From Rotaria sordida (lineage: Eukaryota > Rotifera > Eurotatoria > Philodinida > Philodinidae), in assembly GCA_905250125.1 (NCBI GenBank), contig CAJNOL010000140.1, positions 124,001 through 188,000 on the forward strand: a stretch of 64,000 bases of DNA, written 5' to 3'. Below are positions 26,847 to 39,722 of the stretch, in pieces. The first letter of the stretch is position 1. The number at the start of each line of letters is the position of its first letter. The position numbers and the translations under genes were made by a program. Under the pieces are notes generated by a model that made no database searches, was not told where the DNA came from, and worked only from the letters and a program-made list of their open reading frames with translations.

Positions 26847-29130
26847 ATGATCTATCGTGATTGCAATTATTCTTTCAGATATTTTAATTATATGTTATTA
26901 AATTTTATTATTCATTCTAATGATGTTTTGTTTAATACATTTGTAGTTTTTCATAATGAAGAAATAATTTCGTATAAAAATTCATATCATATTTACATGA
27001 AAGTAACTAATGATAGTTTACAACATTTAGAAATAGTTGATATAGATTCGAATGATAATATTTTATATAAAGACTTTCAATTTTGGACGCATATCATATG
27101 TGTGTTCAGAGAAGCGCGTGTATTCTTTGCTACGAAAATTGTTTTTTTCGCACTGAACTAGTGTAGTTAGAATTCGTGCGTAGCTGATTATCTAAAGGAG
27201 AACGTAAGGGAGAGAGAAATCTAGATTTTCTTGAACGTTGTATAGAAGGAGAGTAAATGTTGGAGTTGAAAGGGTTACAGTCATTTGGTCGTTCCAGAAA
27301 TAACATAAATTTGTTCACAATGACGACGAACAAATAATAATTGCCAATTGTTTTGCTGTTAAATTAAAAGTTCGTTTACGTCATTCATATTTACCTGCTG
27401 TGAAGTTATATAATCTAGTTGATAAAAATAAATCACATTTTTTACCAATGGAATAAGACTCAAAAGAATTTGCTAAAACGTTCAATGCAAAATTAGATGG
27501 TGTTAATCAACTTGTTTCATTAGTCTGACCGTTAACAACATCACCATCCGTTCGTAGTGATATATTTATGTTTTCTTGCTATTGATTGTACTCCTATAAC
27601 ATCTTCGCGTGAATAACCAGCAATTGCTGTTGTTACTGATTCAAAACATTCAGCAAGTCAATTTTTTATTAAAAAAAGGTTCTTTTTTCAAATGCTTTTT
27701 TTGTTGTTAGACTACACAATATACTGAACGTGTTATTCAACAATTTTCAACAAAAGAAACAGTAGCTCTTGAAATAATAGAAGATCTTCATATACTTATT
27801 GGTGAATTATTACGTGAATTTTCATCTCATAATTTTCATGTTTATCAAGTCAATTCGTTTTTTATCGAGCTGGTTGGTATTAACGATGGATCATTTGAAA
27901 AAATACGTTATAATGAATTACGAGCTATTCAACCAACATCAAAAGGTAAGCATGATTTGTCAAAGACGAAATCAAATGAAACAATTTTTCTCTTCCTATA
28001 GAATTATATATGGTCATAATCAATTATCCGAAATTTGTTTTGTTGTTGATAAGAAACGTCATAATACTCGTTTTTCTTACTTGGGATAAACAATCGAATC
28101 AAACAAATAATACTCAACTAGGTTAAAATCAATTTTGATTTTGACTTTCTTCTTAACGTTTAATTCTCTAGAATTACAAGAATCATCTCAATCCACATAA
28201 ATATCAAAATACGTCAAAAGCTCGATTTTTATTATCGAATAATATTGCTGCTATAACTTTTTATAGTGAAAAAATTCCAATCACCTTTCATATTGTACCG
28301 TATCATCATTTACTTACAATTGATAATAATATAGGCATATGTTCAACTCGACATTTATCATTAGCCGTTGTTGTACTTGATTGATCACAAACAAAATTCT
28401 CCTATATATTTTATATCAATAATTCGATTGGCATATACGTCAATGGACAATCAATATTGAAAACAATGATCAAATTGAATTAATTAATTTATATAAAGCG
28501 ATGTTCTGGCTATTGAAACATCAGATTCTCATGTTTGATGGGTTTATTGAGTAATCAACAAGGTTATTATTTTTTTCGACAGACTCATTATTTCGAAATA
28601 TGTTTAACCAAATTCTTTATGAGCTGCTTTTTTTTTTGTTCGACACAACTCTTCTTGTTTTTGTACGAGAAACTTTTTAATTTTCACTTTGATCCAATTT
28701 TCTACAAGGAAAGGGAATGGCTTTTTAAACTTGTGCAAAACAAAATTGAGGGTGTGTATATGAGTGTCGATTTTGTGTTCACTAACACCCACATCCACAC
28801 CCTTGTCAAAATAAACTATATCAAGGAGGACATTCATATGGAAACTGTACATTTCTATGAAGGAGAACATTTTCGAATCGATTTCGAAGTAAGCGTAAAC
28901 AATTTGTATTCATTTTTGATTTTCTTCTTAAATATAGTTCAGTGGAAACTGAAACTACAAATTGTTTTCGATCGAGTACAAGGACTTTATCAATCAAAAT
29001 AGGTAAGTTAAGAATTTCTTAACTTGTCTACTTATTCCTAAATGTTCGCTTTTTATAGTATCGATGTGGAATACAACATGTTAAACCTTTTAGCATAAAA
29101 ATAAAACGAAAAGCAAATGATATTTTCAAA
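26847..29130 (+). pseudogene. Decayed multi-exon gene of unknown family
   Basis: A run of coding-like fragments in shifting frames, broken by stops. The first (26847-27090) contains YSFRYFNYMLLNFIIHSND and IVDIDSNDNILYKDFQ. About 27342-27450 reads CFAVKLKVRLRHSYLPAVK. About 27720-27945 reads ERVIQQFSTKETVALEIIED and HNFHVYQVNSFFIELVG. About 28175-28380 contains ITFHIVPYHHLLTIDNN. The last part (28803-29130) duplicates 42672-43027, but its second exon has an in-frame TGA. Some splice signals survive (GTAAGC at 27944, TAG at about 28000). I do not recognise the family. About 27085-27340 looks like foreign sequence inserted into the first part. Confidence 0.45.
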
Positions 29131-29525
29131 GAATTTAAGAATGAACAATAACAGTAACAACAACACAACATTCCACAAACAGGAATATATGTCAAAATTA
29201 CCATCATATAAAAACAAGTTTTCTTTTCATAGTTATTATTTCATAAAATAAATTTATCTCATCATATATTACTCAATGATGATATTTAGTCGATTTTTCT
29301 CTTTCATTTATTCAACATCAATGTTCTACGTCTTTATTTTATATTTCTTCGATGAGCATAATCTAAGAGATAGTTGAATTTACACCTATAACAAAAATAT
29401 TTCCTTTGATCTGCATTTGCAATTTCAGTTCTCCTTTACTCTTTCCTTTTCATGTGAATACTACCATTCTATAAAAATCCATTTCGTCTGAGAACACGTT
29501 TTATTTAAACAAAAATTGATAATAT

Positions 29526-29897
29526 TTATAATATTTTTGTATGAGGAAAATATTCTTTTACATATTTAGCAATTCGACATTTCCCTATTAGACCTAAACA
29601 ACGCAGTTTTTTACAATTATTTCGTGTTCTATTACTTGTAAAATGTTGGGTCACACGTTTCAGTCTTTGATAATCAACAGAAAGATATAGATTATTTGGT
29701 AAACAGGTTTTCGTATCAATAAGAAATTCTTCGATATAATCATCATGAGCTTCAGTAAGATTAAGTTGAGAAAGATGTGGATATTCAATGATTGGCAAAT
29801 ACTCATTTTTATCATCTAATTTTCCACATTGCTTATCATTTTGTGATTTTCTATTAATAAAAGTTAATTTTTTCATGAATGGAAATGATTTTGAAAT
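29526..29897 (-). pseudogene. Truncated F-box-gene 3' exon fragment
   Basis: It encodes the last 116 residues of the protein at 43405-45392 (shared words: DDYIEEFL, KTCLPNNLYLSVDYQ, RVTQHFTSN, KYVKEYFPHTKIL) with a handful of substitutions. The matching sequence stops at about 29897 with no F-box or upstream exons. It is therefore a duplication end rather than a functional gene. It lies in the same relative position behind the decayed gene as the intact copy does at 43.4 kb. Confidence 0.75.
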
Positions 29898-29961
29898 AAA
29901 ACATATGTTATATATTTATAAAAATAATATAGAAATGAATACAATTATTTACCATTAGTTG

Positions 29962-30426
29962 TACGAGATGAGCCAAAAGTCAGGAAACACAATATTTTTT
30001 GATTTCGTCTCTATAGATGAATAATCAAATCTCTGATTTATAACACATATACTAGATTGTGGTAGTCAGAGGCGTAGAATATTATCAGTCTCTTGTATAG
30101 GTCATTATGACTAAAACGGAAATTATTGTTTCCTTGTTGAATTTGATTACCACTTTTCGTCTAATGGTACCGATTTGCAGAATAAAACAATCCGATTTAT
30201 TCTGCAAATCGGTTCAATCAGACAAAAAAAAGGAAAAATAAAATTTGACATAGAAAGGTCAGTTTTGCTACAGTCACAAAAGAGTATACAAGAGACTGAT
30301 AATATGTTACGTCTCTGGCTACTACTACCTAACATGTGTGGTGTAAATAAGAGATTTTATTATTCATGTATAGAGACTAAATCAAAACAAATCTTGTGTT
30401 TCCCTACTTTCAACCTACTCTCTGTA
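29962..30426. mobile_element. Palindromic MITE-like element, 465 bp
   Basis: The whole element folds back on itself. The left end TACGAGATGAGCC..AAAGT and the right end (inverted TACAGAGAGTAGG..AAAGT) continue into matching arms: GGAAACACAA, GTCTCTATA.ATGAATAAT, and ATTATCAGTCTCTTGTATA with its inverse at 30283-30305. At the centre, ACCGATTTGCAGAATAAA and its exact reverse complement flank a 9-nt loop (about 30168-30212). The element is flanked by TA. There is no transposase ORF. A Tc1/mariner-type MITE is the likeliest class; the parent transposon is unknown. Confidence 0.75.
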
Positions 30427-30745
30427 TATGATCGAATTTATTTCATCATAGGAAACACTCGTTCTTTCTTATTATCATTATTCAACAAAACGATTGATCA
30501 TGCCTCGTATATATTATAAAAATTTGAGGACAACATTCAACAGACAGAACAAAAAATAAAAGCGAAAAGCATACAATTTCAGAATTGCTTTTTATTATTA
30601 ATATCCTCTAAACATGAATATCTATTTTTTGATATTGCTAATATGATAATAGAAATCTTTATAGTTACTCTTCACAAAAAAAAAATCAGGAAATCAAATT
30701 AATATCACGATGATAACTGAATACAAAAAGAAAAAAGAAAATTAA

Positions 30746-33700
30746 CTAACTACATGATCCATCAAAAGTAATTAAAAATCGAGCTCGCCATGATTCATCA
30801 CCAGGAACCAATGGATACCAATAAATATAATTAGTATCCCAAACATTATTATGTAAATTATAAGCCATACCATCTAATGATGGTGAATTTCCTGGTGCTG
30901 GATATGGAAGAGCTGTTGGTTCTTTATTTTTTAATATTGGACAAGCTTAAAATAAAAATAAAAAGAAATTTTTTTCTTTCAAAAGAAAAGATCTTTTTTT
31001 TTTAAACTAACCAATTGGTGCATCATATGATTTAACATTAATTGTAACGAAACATTTTGAAGATAAACTGGTTTGACATGAAAATGCATCGACGCCTCGT
31101 TGATAATATGAAGTATTTGTTGCTGCTTGTTGAACATCAACTTCAGTATTATATTGAATTAATGAACATGATGGTTGCATTGGAAGTAAAAATTTAATCA
31201 TTGATGCTTCAGCAAGACGTGTAGCTGTTTTATTTAAACCTAACCATTCAAGCATAAATGTTGTTTCATCAATAAATGTATATGTTAACCATATTTCATT
31301 AAAAGCACCATATAAATTAATAGCATCAGTATCAATATTTAATTGAGCAAGAAAAATATTTTCATTAGTTCGAGATCGAAAAAAATTTTTCAATGTTGGT
31401 AACCAAACACGTGAAACTGGATTAGCATTTGCTGTTGAATTTGGTTTATCATAACCTAAGGATTTAAATGAAAATAAAGATCTTAATATCTTAATAAATT
31501 AAAGATTAATAATTATTTTTTTTTGCTTTCAAAATAGTAATTATACTATAGAAGTCGATGATAATTAATTGCAATGCTCGGAAATAAAATCGTCAAAAAA
31601 ATTTACAGAGAAATAAACTCTGGCCTGTGTTCAGCACGAACGGTTTGCATTCGAAAAACCACCTAACCAGTTCAGGCAGTGTCAGATATGTGCACAAGCA
31701 TTTCTTGAGGTATATAGGCAATTATAGAAACATCCTGAGGTTCGGCTAAGTTTCAGTATTTTTGAACATTGTTGTTAACTTTTCTTAGTATGTCTGCAGA
31801 CCTTCAGTTTTTGAATCATGTATTCCACTGTGTGTAAATCTACCATAGTCAAGTCTGATATCCTTTCTTTTGCCTTACTTCTACTCCCTTTTATTAATTG
31901 ACTGAGAATGATCGTAGTCAAGACTGAACATTCAGGTTCGCTGCATGCCTATAGTATAAATATAAATATTTAGTAGATTTTTCTAATTGTTCATGAAATG
32001 TTACGATTGTCGATCAAAACAGCCCTTCGTCTATTGATATCATAAGGTTTAATTGATTAAACATCTATGTACTACTATAATAACGATTTTTCTCAGATCT
32101 ACTTAGATACACTGATGCAAAATACAAAAATTTGAATATCGTCTAGTAACAAAATTTCTTGTTTTGGAAGGTTAGTCACTAATTCAATATTTTTGAGCTT
32201 AGAGTGACAATTTATGTGACAATGTTCCATCACTTGCTAGAATATTTGAATGGACTAGCCGCTTTAAAAGTGGACAATTAAACATCGATGATAATCCTAG
32301 AGTCGGACGACCAATTTCTGCAACAGGCGAAATAACTCTTGAAAGTCTACTGATCGAAGATCGTCGAATCACAATTCAGTAAATAGCAGACACTCTAGAT
32401 ATCTTCAATGATCAATTACAAATGACGAAAGTCTATTCAAGATGAGTACCACATTTACTAACATCTGATGAACGAGACGATCGTTTTCAAATATGTCAAG
32501 AACTTTTGGTTCTCTATTTTATTGAAGGAGACGGCTTTCTTTTTCGAATTATACCTGGCGATGAGTCGGGGATTCATTATTATGAATCGGAATCGAAATA
32601 ATCATCATGGCAGTGGAAACAAACAGATTCATCACTATAACTGAAAGAAAAAAAGTCTGCTGACAAAGTTTTATATTCATTTTTCTGGGATCATAAAGAG
32701 ATAATTCTCAAACAGCCTGTACCACTGAGTTTGACAGTCACTAAAGTGTATTACGCACATCTTTTGGTAAAAGAACTTCATGCCGAAATTAGAAAATAAC
32801 GGTCATGATTTGAAATATGAATTGTTTCGTCATCCATCTTATCCTTCAGACCTGACTATCGATGATTATTTTCTGTTTCCAGTTTTAAAATACTAACTCA
32901 GAGGAAGGTACTACAATGATCAACGTTTGTTATGTTCATCATTACATCAGTATCTGAATTGCCTATCTGAAGATGACTTCACAGCAGCTATACAAAAGCT
33001 TCTAGAGCGTTAGCAAAAGTGTATTACGACAGAGCGACGATATATCGAAAAAGAAAACATATATTTATAATTATAACTGACTTATCTTTTTTTAAAATAT
33101 AATCAGTCTCAGAACCTTTTGCACGTCCTACATACACGAAGGTAAGTTATAATTGTTTTAAAATTTTTCCATAATCCATATAATGCTTCCTTATGTCGAA
33201 GGCATCTGCCTACTGTAGTTTTTGCTATTTCACAATGAATATAATTTTTATCATTTCGTAACAACTAGATAAATTCAAAATGTGGATGGCAACATTCAGT
33301 TAGATTTTATCGGCAAGATAATGTACTTATCCATTTGTGAATCGAAGTTTGTGAGAGATACATAACAATCATGTTTTTGTTACAGATGCGATTGATTCTA
33401 TACTAGACTAATTACCGTAGCATCCTATTGTAGCTTTCCTTACAAATGTATTTTCTATTGAAAAATATTTTAATAGAAATTTTTCTCAATTATAATTTTT
33501 GAAATCATGAAAAATAAATTTTATTCTATTTGCAATCACATCTACATAATATTCTTATAGCTTTCAAATATTTAAAGATGAATACAAAAATTTTGAAAGA
33601 GGAGAAACTCAAAAAGGTGTTCTACTATTCAAAATATAATAATCATGGAAATTTAATCGAAATAGTTTTCTTTTTGATAATTTAACAATGAAGGTTCATT

Positions 33701-36452
33701 TTTAAAAAAAAAAGTTATTTCTTAATGATCTATTACATTATATGATTCAAAGTGAGTTTGAAATTAAATTTAAATTATTTCCTACCTGGATTTCCATATG
33801 TATTTGATAATTTATCAAAATCAGTTTCATTATAAGTAATATAAACATAGGTTCCTAATTGAGAATTTTCATCTGTCCAATAAATTTTTTCATTTCGAGT
33901 TAAATTTGAAATTGATCCTAAATTTTTATCAAATAAAACATATAGTGGATTTGATTCATCATGAAAAAGTACAAATGTTTCTGTTGGTGAAACACTTTTA
34001 AAATTATCTAAATTAGGTCTTGTTATATTATTAAATGCATAATTAAGTTCATCTTGTATTATATTATAAAGTGGATGATCACGAACAGCTTCTAAATATA
34101 TATCAAAAAAATCTCGTTGTTCAAGCCATGCCATTCGACAATTATTATATGATTGCATTGAATTAACAACTTTTTGAAATTGTTTATTACTCCAATTGAT
34201 TTGATCATATACTGATGGTAAACCCCAAGTATGTTCTACAAAGTAAATTGTAAGAAAATAAATAATCTATAGAGCAAAAGTTTTATCTTCGCTCATTTTT
34301 CGGTCACTAAAAGATAACTGATTACAGTTAGAATTAGAATTTTTCGCTATTTCCGAATATATGTTCAGAATTGCATTCTGAGATGGTAGTTGTACAGATA
34401 ACTACTTTAGTCCTTTTTTTTAGAGCACGGTTTGCTCTAAAAAGCGCATTATTTACTTATATATTTTTTAAAAGCAGTTTTTGAAACAATGATTTTTCGA
34501 CCAATTGCAATTTCTATAGAAACCAGTTCTTTAATAGAAATGCAGTGATAGGAGATTTTCGCTTATTGTAATATCTCGTTTTTGTATAGAATTTAGTGCT
34601 TTACAACAATATTGAATTGAAGCTATTCCCAGATACAAACTAGGAACTGTATCAAAACACTGCTATTTTCCTTTGTACAGAGATACTTTTGGATTTTTTC
34701 ACAAAATTTACTGATAGTTGTTCAATAGAATATATAAAATAAAATTTTTATTTACCAGGTATTTTAATAAGAAATCGACTAGCATTAATTAATTGATCAT
34801 CATCTGTTGTACATAAATTACGTTCAAAACATGTACTTAAAGCTCTTTGTAATGCTTGATATTGTTGTACACGTTTTGGATCTGATCCAATACCTTGTAA
34901 CCATGAGTCAGATATATCACCATCAAATAATTGAAGTTCATCACCTATGCCTGATATATCTTCGAGAAAATTTTGAAATGATGATGATATAATTCGAGCA
35001 CCTGGATATGATTGACGAAGAATTTCATGATTTTGACGAATTTCAGCAATTGACATTGGTGGACCTTAGTTAGCAATTTTGATAATAAAAAAAGCTTTAA
35101 AAAGAAAATTTTTCAAATTACCTTGATTATCACTACGAAATGCAAATGCTAAACCAACACCAATTTGTGGAACAATAACAAGATCATCTAGAGATATACC
35201 ACCTGGATTCGCAAATGTTGAACCAGGATTATTTGGATAACCTAAAAATAATAATATTATGATATTTTCTTATTTACTTATTTTGCTTTTTTTCTCTATT
35301 TGAACTAAATACAAACCAAATGAATGCCATGTTGCAAGTACATTTAAATCTTCACTTGTTCCCCATCGAAATACACCATTTGGTATATCAAAACCAGTTA
35401 CAGCTAAGATAGAAACAAACAAATCAATATCTTTTTTTTTCTTTTTATTTCTAAATTCTATATAAAATTTCTTCATACCAGGATTAACCCCAACTGTAAC
35501 CATAGGTTTATTTGAACAATATTTTGAAAAATATTGATTTAATGATCGAATAATTGATATTGGAATTCCAGGTACATCACGTACACTAACAACACATGGA
35601 ATAGGAACATTAAAACGTTTTGCTAATGAAACAGATAAATCTAATGAAAGATTTAATGCACGTTCATCCATCCATTCATATTGCATATTCATTGCACCAG
35701 CATGCCATGTTATTGAACCCATACGTATAGCTCGTTCAATTAATTCTAATTCATCATTTGATGGACATTTTAATTTTATACCAGCAAGAATAAAATTTGA
35801 TGGACAATTGAAAAACATACTAAGTAACCATGGATGTGTTGTATAAATAAATGAATCATCGGGTGATATACGATGAGTTTGTTCAGCTAAAATAGCTGCA
35901 CGAGGAAAATATTGATGAAAATATATATTAAGAATATTATTTATAAAACCAGTTGTTGGAATACCATTATAACCAACATCTAAATGATTCCTTAAAAAAA
36001 GAAAAAAAAGAGTTAAAAATTTATCAAAGATGAAAAATTAAAAAAAAAACAACAGATTTTTACATATTAATAACATGTATACGTGTTATATTTGATAGAA
36101 GACGATCCCAACAAGTAAAATCTTTTGATGTTGGCCAACAAATTGATGGTAAATCTTTTGAATATTTTATTACACCTGATAAACTAATACCATTATCACA
36201 TACAAGATTTACTGAAGTATCATTAATTATATTTAATGTTGCTGTTGCCCAAGCTAATGTTTGTCCAGTTACAATAACCAAATAACGATTTAATGAATGT
36301 GACCAATCAATATTAAAAACATATTGATTATCATTATCTGGTATTCGCATATGATAATAACCATTTAATTGAGGTTCATTATCAACTAGAATTTTATCAT
36401 CAGCTGATATTCTTAACAATGTAATAATGGTAAACAGAATACCAATAAACAT
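30746..36452 (-). CDS. Secreted DUF5054-family protein (GH38-like putative glycoside hydrolase)
   Basis: Eight exons (36452-36064, 35990-35479, 35403-35317, 35241-35122, 35064-34756, 34235-33786, 31455-31012, 30945-30746) join in phase to 836 aa. Residues 1-17 are a signal peptide (MFIGILFTIITLLRISA). HLDVGYNG at 132-139 carries the His-x-Asp metal-site signature of GH38-type barrels. Next come GSITWHAGAMNMQYEW, then SVRDVPGIPISIIRSLNQY and TVGVNPA. This matches my memory of DUF5054 proteins (domain of unknown function; substrate unknown). EHTWGLP follows, and many N-x-S/T sites fit secretion. The 2.3-kb intron between exons 6 and 7 holds a dead mariner element. Family assignment rests on motif memory, not a search; horizontal acquisition is possible. 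Confidence 0.7.
32190..33126 (+). mobile_element. Dead mariner-family transposon remnant in an intron
   Basis: Translation gives a mariner-like transposase in pieces: DDNPRVGRPISAT (helix-turn-helix linker), RRITIQ-stop-IADTLDI, HLLTSDERDDRFQICQELL, GDES (first catalytic Asp), then HPSYPSDLTIDDYFLFPVLKY and a C-terminal RYIEKE. It has at least four in-frame stops. The segment that should hold the second catalytic Asp (the usual DNARPH-type block) is missing. The right terminal repeat is visible at about 33090-33126 (reverse strand GTGCAAAAGGTTCTGAGACT); I could not find the left one. It lies antisense within the DUF5054-family gene's intron. Confidence 0.8.
33127..34750. other. Rest of intron and neighbouring intron with repeat remnants
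   Basis: Apart from exon 6 of the DUF5054-family gene (33786-34235), this is non-coding. 34590-34735 shares two blocks with 13760-14010 (one in the same, one in opposite orientation). A small palindrome (AGAGC..GCTCT) lies at about 34423-34440. Confidence 0.4.
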
Positions 36453-37583
36453 CTTTAAAAAAAAAAAAGATATATATATATAAAAGATAGTTCTATTAAA
36501 TTTTATTGTACATTAAAAAAAAACAATGAAAAGAGAAATTGTACTCAATATTCATTTTTTTTAAAATAAGATATATAAGACAAAATCTTCGAGGTTCTGA
36601 AAGTAGATAAACAAAGATAAAAAAAAGAAGTATGTAATGATATGGTTTTTTTTTTCTAACCAAAAAAAATTCTATTGGAGATTCATATTTGTGCAATAAA
36701 AGAAGATATAGCAAAAACAATGTACATCATCATTTATCACAAAGAAGCATTCAAATGACTTGTCAAATAATCCATTGAAAATTATAATATGAAATATGGA
36801 TCATGTCATTAGGTAAAAAAAAAAAACAATTGAATTTTTTTTATTCAGAAATCATTTTCTTATTGGATTATATTTTACATTTGTCTTTCAATAATTATTC
36901 ATTATTTTTACTTTCGATAATCAAAAATTATTAATAATTTATATACGAAAACTTTTAGTAGGTAATATTAAGCTTAATCTTTTTGTCTATTCTTTCCCAT
37001 TGATCCAAACATTCTTTTTTTTTTCTCTTCTTATTTCCTGTGTGATATATTCGTTTACTCAAATAAAACAGGAACAAACATTATTGTTTATGTTAATTTA
37101 AAGAAAATGAAGTATGTGACAATATGTATATATGAACTTGACACTTTTCGGAACATGTATAGAGTAATATGATTAATGTTATTAAAAATATGCTTGATAA
37201 AAATATGAATGAACATAAAATTTTAAAAAGAAACTTCATTCTATGAATAAGTCCTGTCAATTGACCAACTTTAAATACAATAAATTTCCTTACAAATATT
37301 ATAATAAAAAAAAAACTATTTAAGCCGCGTCTGTATGACTAGACAATGCTTGAGTATAGTCATCAAATGAATAAAAACAAAAGCATGCTGTTATTAGAAG
37401 AAAAAAAAGCAGATTAATCGATTATGTCTTGCAAACAAAACACGCCATGCAATTCAATTTATTTTGTTTTTTCATACATCAATGAAATTTATCTATAAAA
37501 ACGGAAATTTCACGTGAGAAAAAAAATGTCCTATTCGTGAAGATAAAAAAAAAAGAGAAGGTAAATATTTGATTATGATTTTG
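36453..37583. other. Intergenic region upstream of the DUF5054-family gene
   Basis: AT-rich with A-runs. I see no gene, RNA or repeat beyond simple low-complexity sequence. It should contain the promoter of the secreted hydrolase and the 3' end of HSBP1. Confidence 0.4.
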
Positions 37584-37960
37584 TTATTGTTGTATTGTTG
37601 TTCCTGTTATTGATTGTGATGATCCTGTTGTTGTTGATTCTTCCGATGGTAAATGTGAAATAATATCACCAAGATTTGATTCAAGTGTATCAATTTTTCT
37701 ACCTAATTCATTCATACGATTCATAACTTGATCACTTGCAGCAAGAAATCTTTCTTCCATTTGACGAAAAATTGTATTAACCTATTTCAAATTATTAATT
37801 AATAAATAATAAAAAGTACAAATTTAAAAAAAACAAAACTTACATAAGCTGTTAAATCATTAATATTATTTAGATCAGAAGGTAATGATGATACTGTATT
37901 TGTACCATTAACATGATTTGTTGTTGAAGATGATGATGACAGTGTTCGTGTATCGGTCAT
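37584..37960 (-). CDS. HSBP1: Heat shock factor binding protein 1
   Basis: A small coiled-coil regulator that binds the trimerisation domain of HSF1. Two exons (37960-37844, 37781-37584) give 104 aa. The core DLTAYVNTIFRQMEERFLAASDQVMNRMNELGRKIDTLESNLGDII follows the HSBP1 heptad pattern (compare the family's DLTxxVQxLLQQMQxKFxxMSDQI). Ser/Thr/Asn-rich tails extend both ends, making it longer than the 76-aa human protein. The single 62-nt intron splits the coiled coil at its start. Confidence 0.9.
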
Positions 37961-39675
37961 TTTTTAATGAAACTTTATGATTATGTCAAAAAAAATGTTG
38001 AGCGGAGTGTACAAATTGTTGGTTTGTTTTTTTTTCTTTGTCCTACAATATAACAGGCGTCTATCTGTTCAAATCGATAAATAAATCGACAGACGGCGCT
38101 AACTAACATCATCAATCGAGACCATTCAAAAAAGAAAAAAGAACGAATCTAATATTTCGTACGTATAAGGTCCTATGCTTCATACTTGTTTTATTTTATT
38201 CATAGAACGAATAGTCTATAATTTTTTTTCATCAATTCAATGGATCTTGTTATAAATATATAATCGAGGTAATTGCATCTATTATTCTTATGAACAATTA
38301 GATTGCATTATGTTATTCAAGGATTTTACTAAAAGAAAAAGAAATATTATTTATTCATGTTAAAATGTTAATTCTTGTAGATTGTTTTCACATTAAACAA
38401 AAGTAATAATATATTAAATTACTTTATTCTACTTAACATTTATTCTTTAATCTCAATATATATATTTGTATGCATATTAATCAGAAAAGATTATCGTCTA
38501 GTGTGTTAATATCATGTCAGTTGTTTTCATTAAATTGCGCTATTGATTCATGAGTTTGTTCAATATGTGAAATGACATGATCATAGTTAGCATTAATTTC
38601 ATATGAATGATAAGCAAAAATTTTGATTTCTATATGAACGATTCATCGAATTCGATATGAATAACATCTATATGATTATTTTTTTTGCTTAGATAACGTT
38701 ATTCATCAAAATTTTAATTAATCTAGAAGAATAAATATAATGTTCAAGGCGGGAAAAGAAAAAAAAACATGAATTCTAATGATTATTTGAAATATTATGA
38801 TAAAACTATCTTGATTATCGTATATGTCAATGCTTTTCACATAAGTTCCATTGGTGTCTTTATCTGGTTCTTTTCTTTTCTATGTCTCCTTCATCAGTCA
38901 TTCATTCTCTTGTGCTTTGGCAGTTAGCTGTTTTCTTTCACCTTTGCCTATCTGTGTGTATGAATAAATATGTGACTTATTTTTAAGGTTAGCATATTTA
39001 TTATCATAGGTCTTTTTTTCTCTGTCTTGATGTATTGCTTCATTGCTTTTTATTAGTATTGAAATAATGAATGATACCATTTTTATTATGTAAGATTTTT
39101 CAAGGATTTATTCTTTTTTTTTTTTGTTTCATGATGAAAACTCGTTTGATCTAATAGATCCTATAAATCACTATCATCTTTGTCTTTCATCACTTGAAAA
39201 AAGATTTGTTGTCACGCACATTTTCGTTCTTTGATATTTTATGTCAGTCTGCATCAAATTACCTCTCCTATACACATGTGCATAAATATATATAGAAGTC
39301 TCTAAAGAGATTGTGCATATACACAAATAAATTAGATGAACCATTCATCGTATTTTATATGTGTCGACGTTATTATATAGAATGATGAATACGTAATCGA
39401 CTTTATATATATATGCATGGATGTGAATGATGACTAGCCGGTAGGGATAAAGGCACGCCCACATGCACACGTTCATTCGCTGGTATTGTGAGTGTTTATG
39501 CGCCCTCCTTTCGTTTACAGTGGTTGATTAAGCAGGAATAGTAACAATACAACGTGTTCTTGCAACTGCTGATGCCTCCTTCTTCTTTTTTTCTTCTTTA
39601 ATTCAATGTGCATGTTTGTTGAACATGAGCGAAAAAGAAATCGTTCAACAGTTATGTTCGTGTGAATAAAAGGGT

Positions 39676-39722
<47 letters not shown>

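Noticed and set aside
28604..28870. Minus-strand 88-codon frame opposite the decayed gene
   Set aside because: Antisense to the duplicated module, whose plus-strand frame is the conserved one at 42672-42755.
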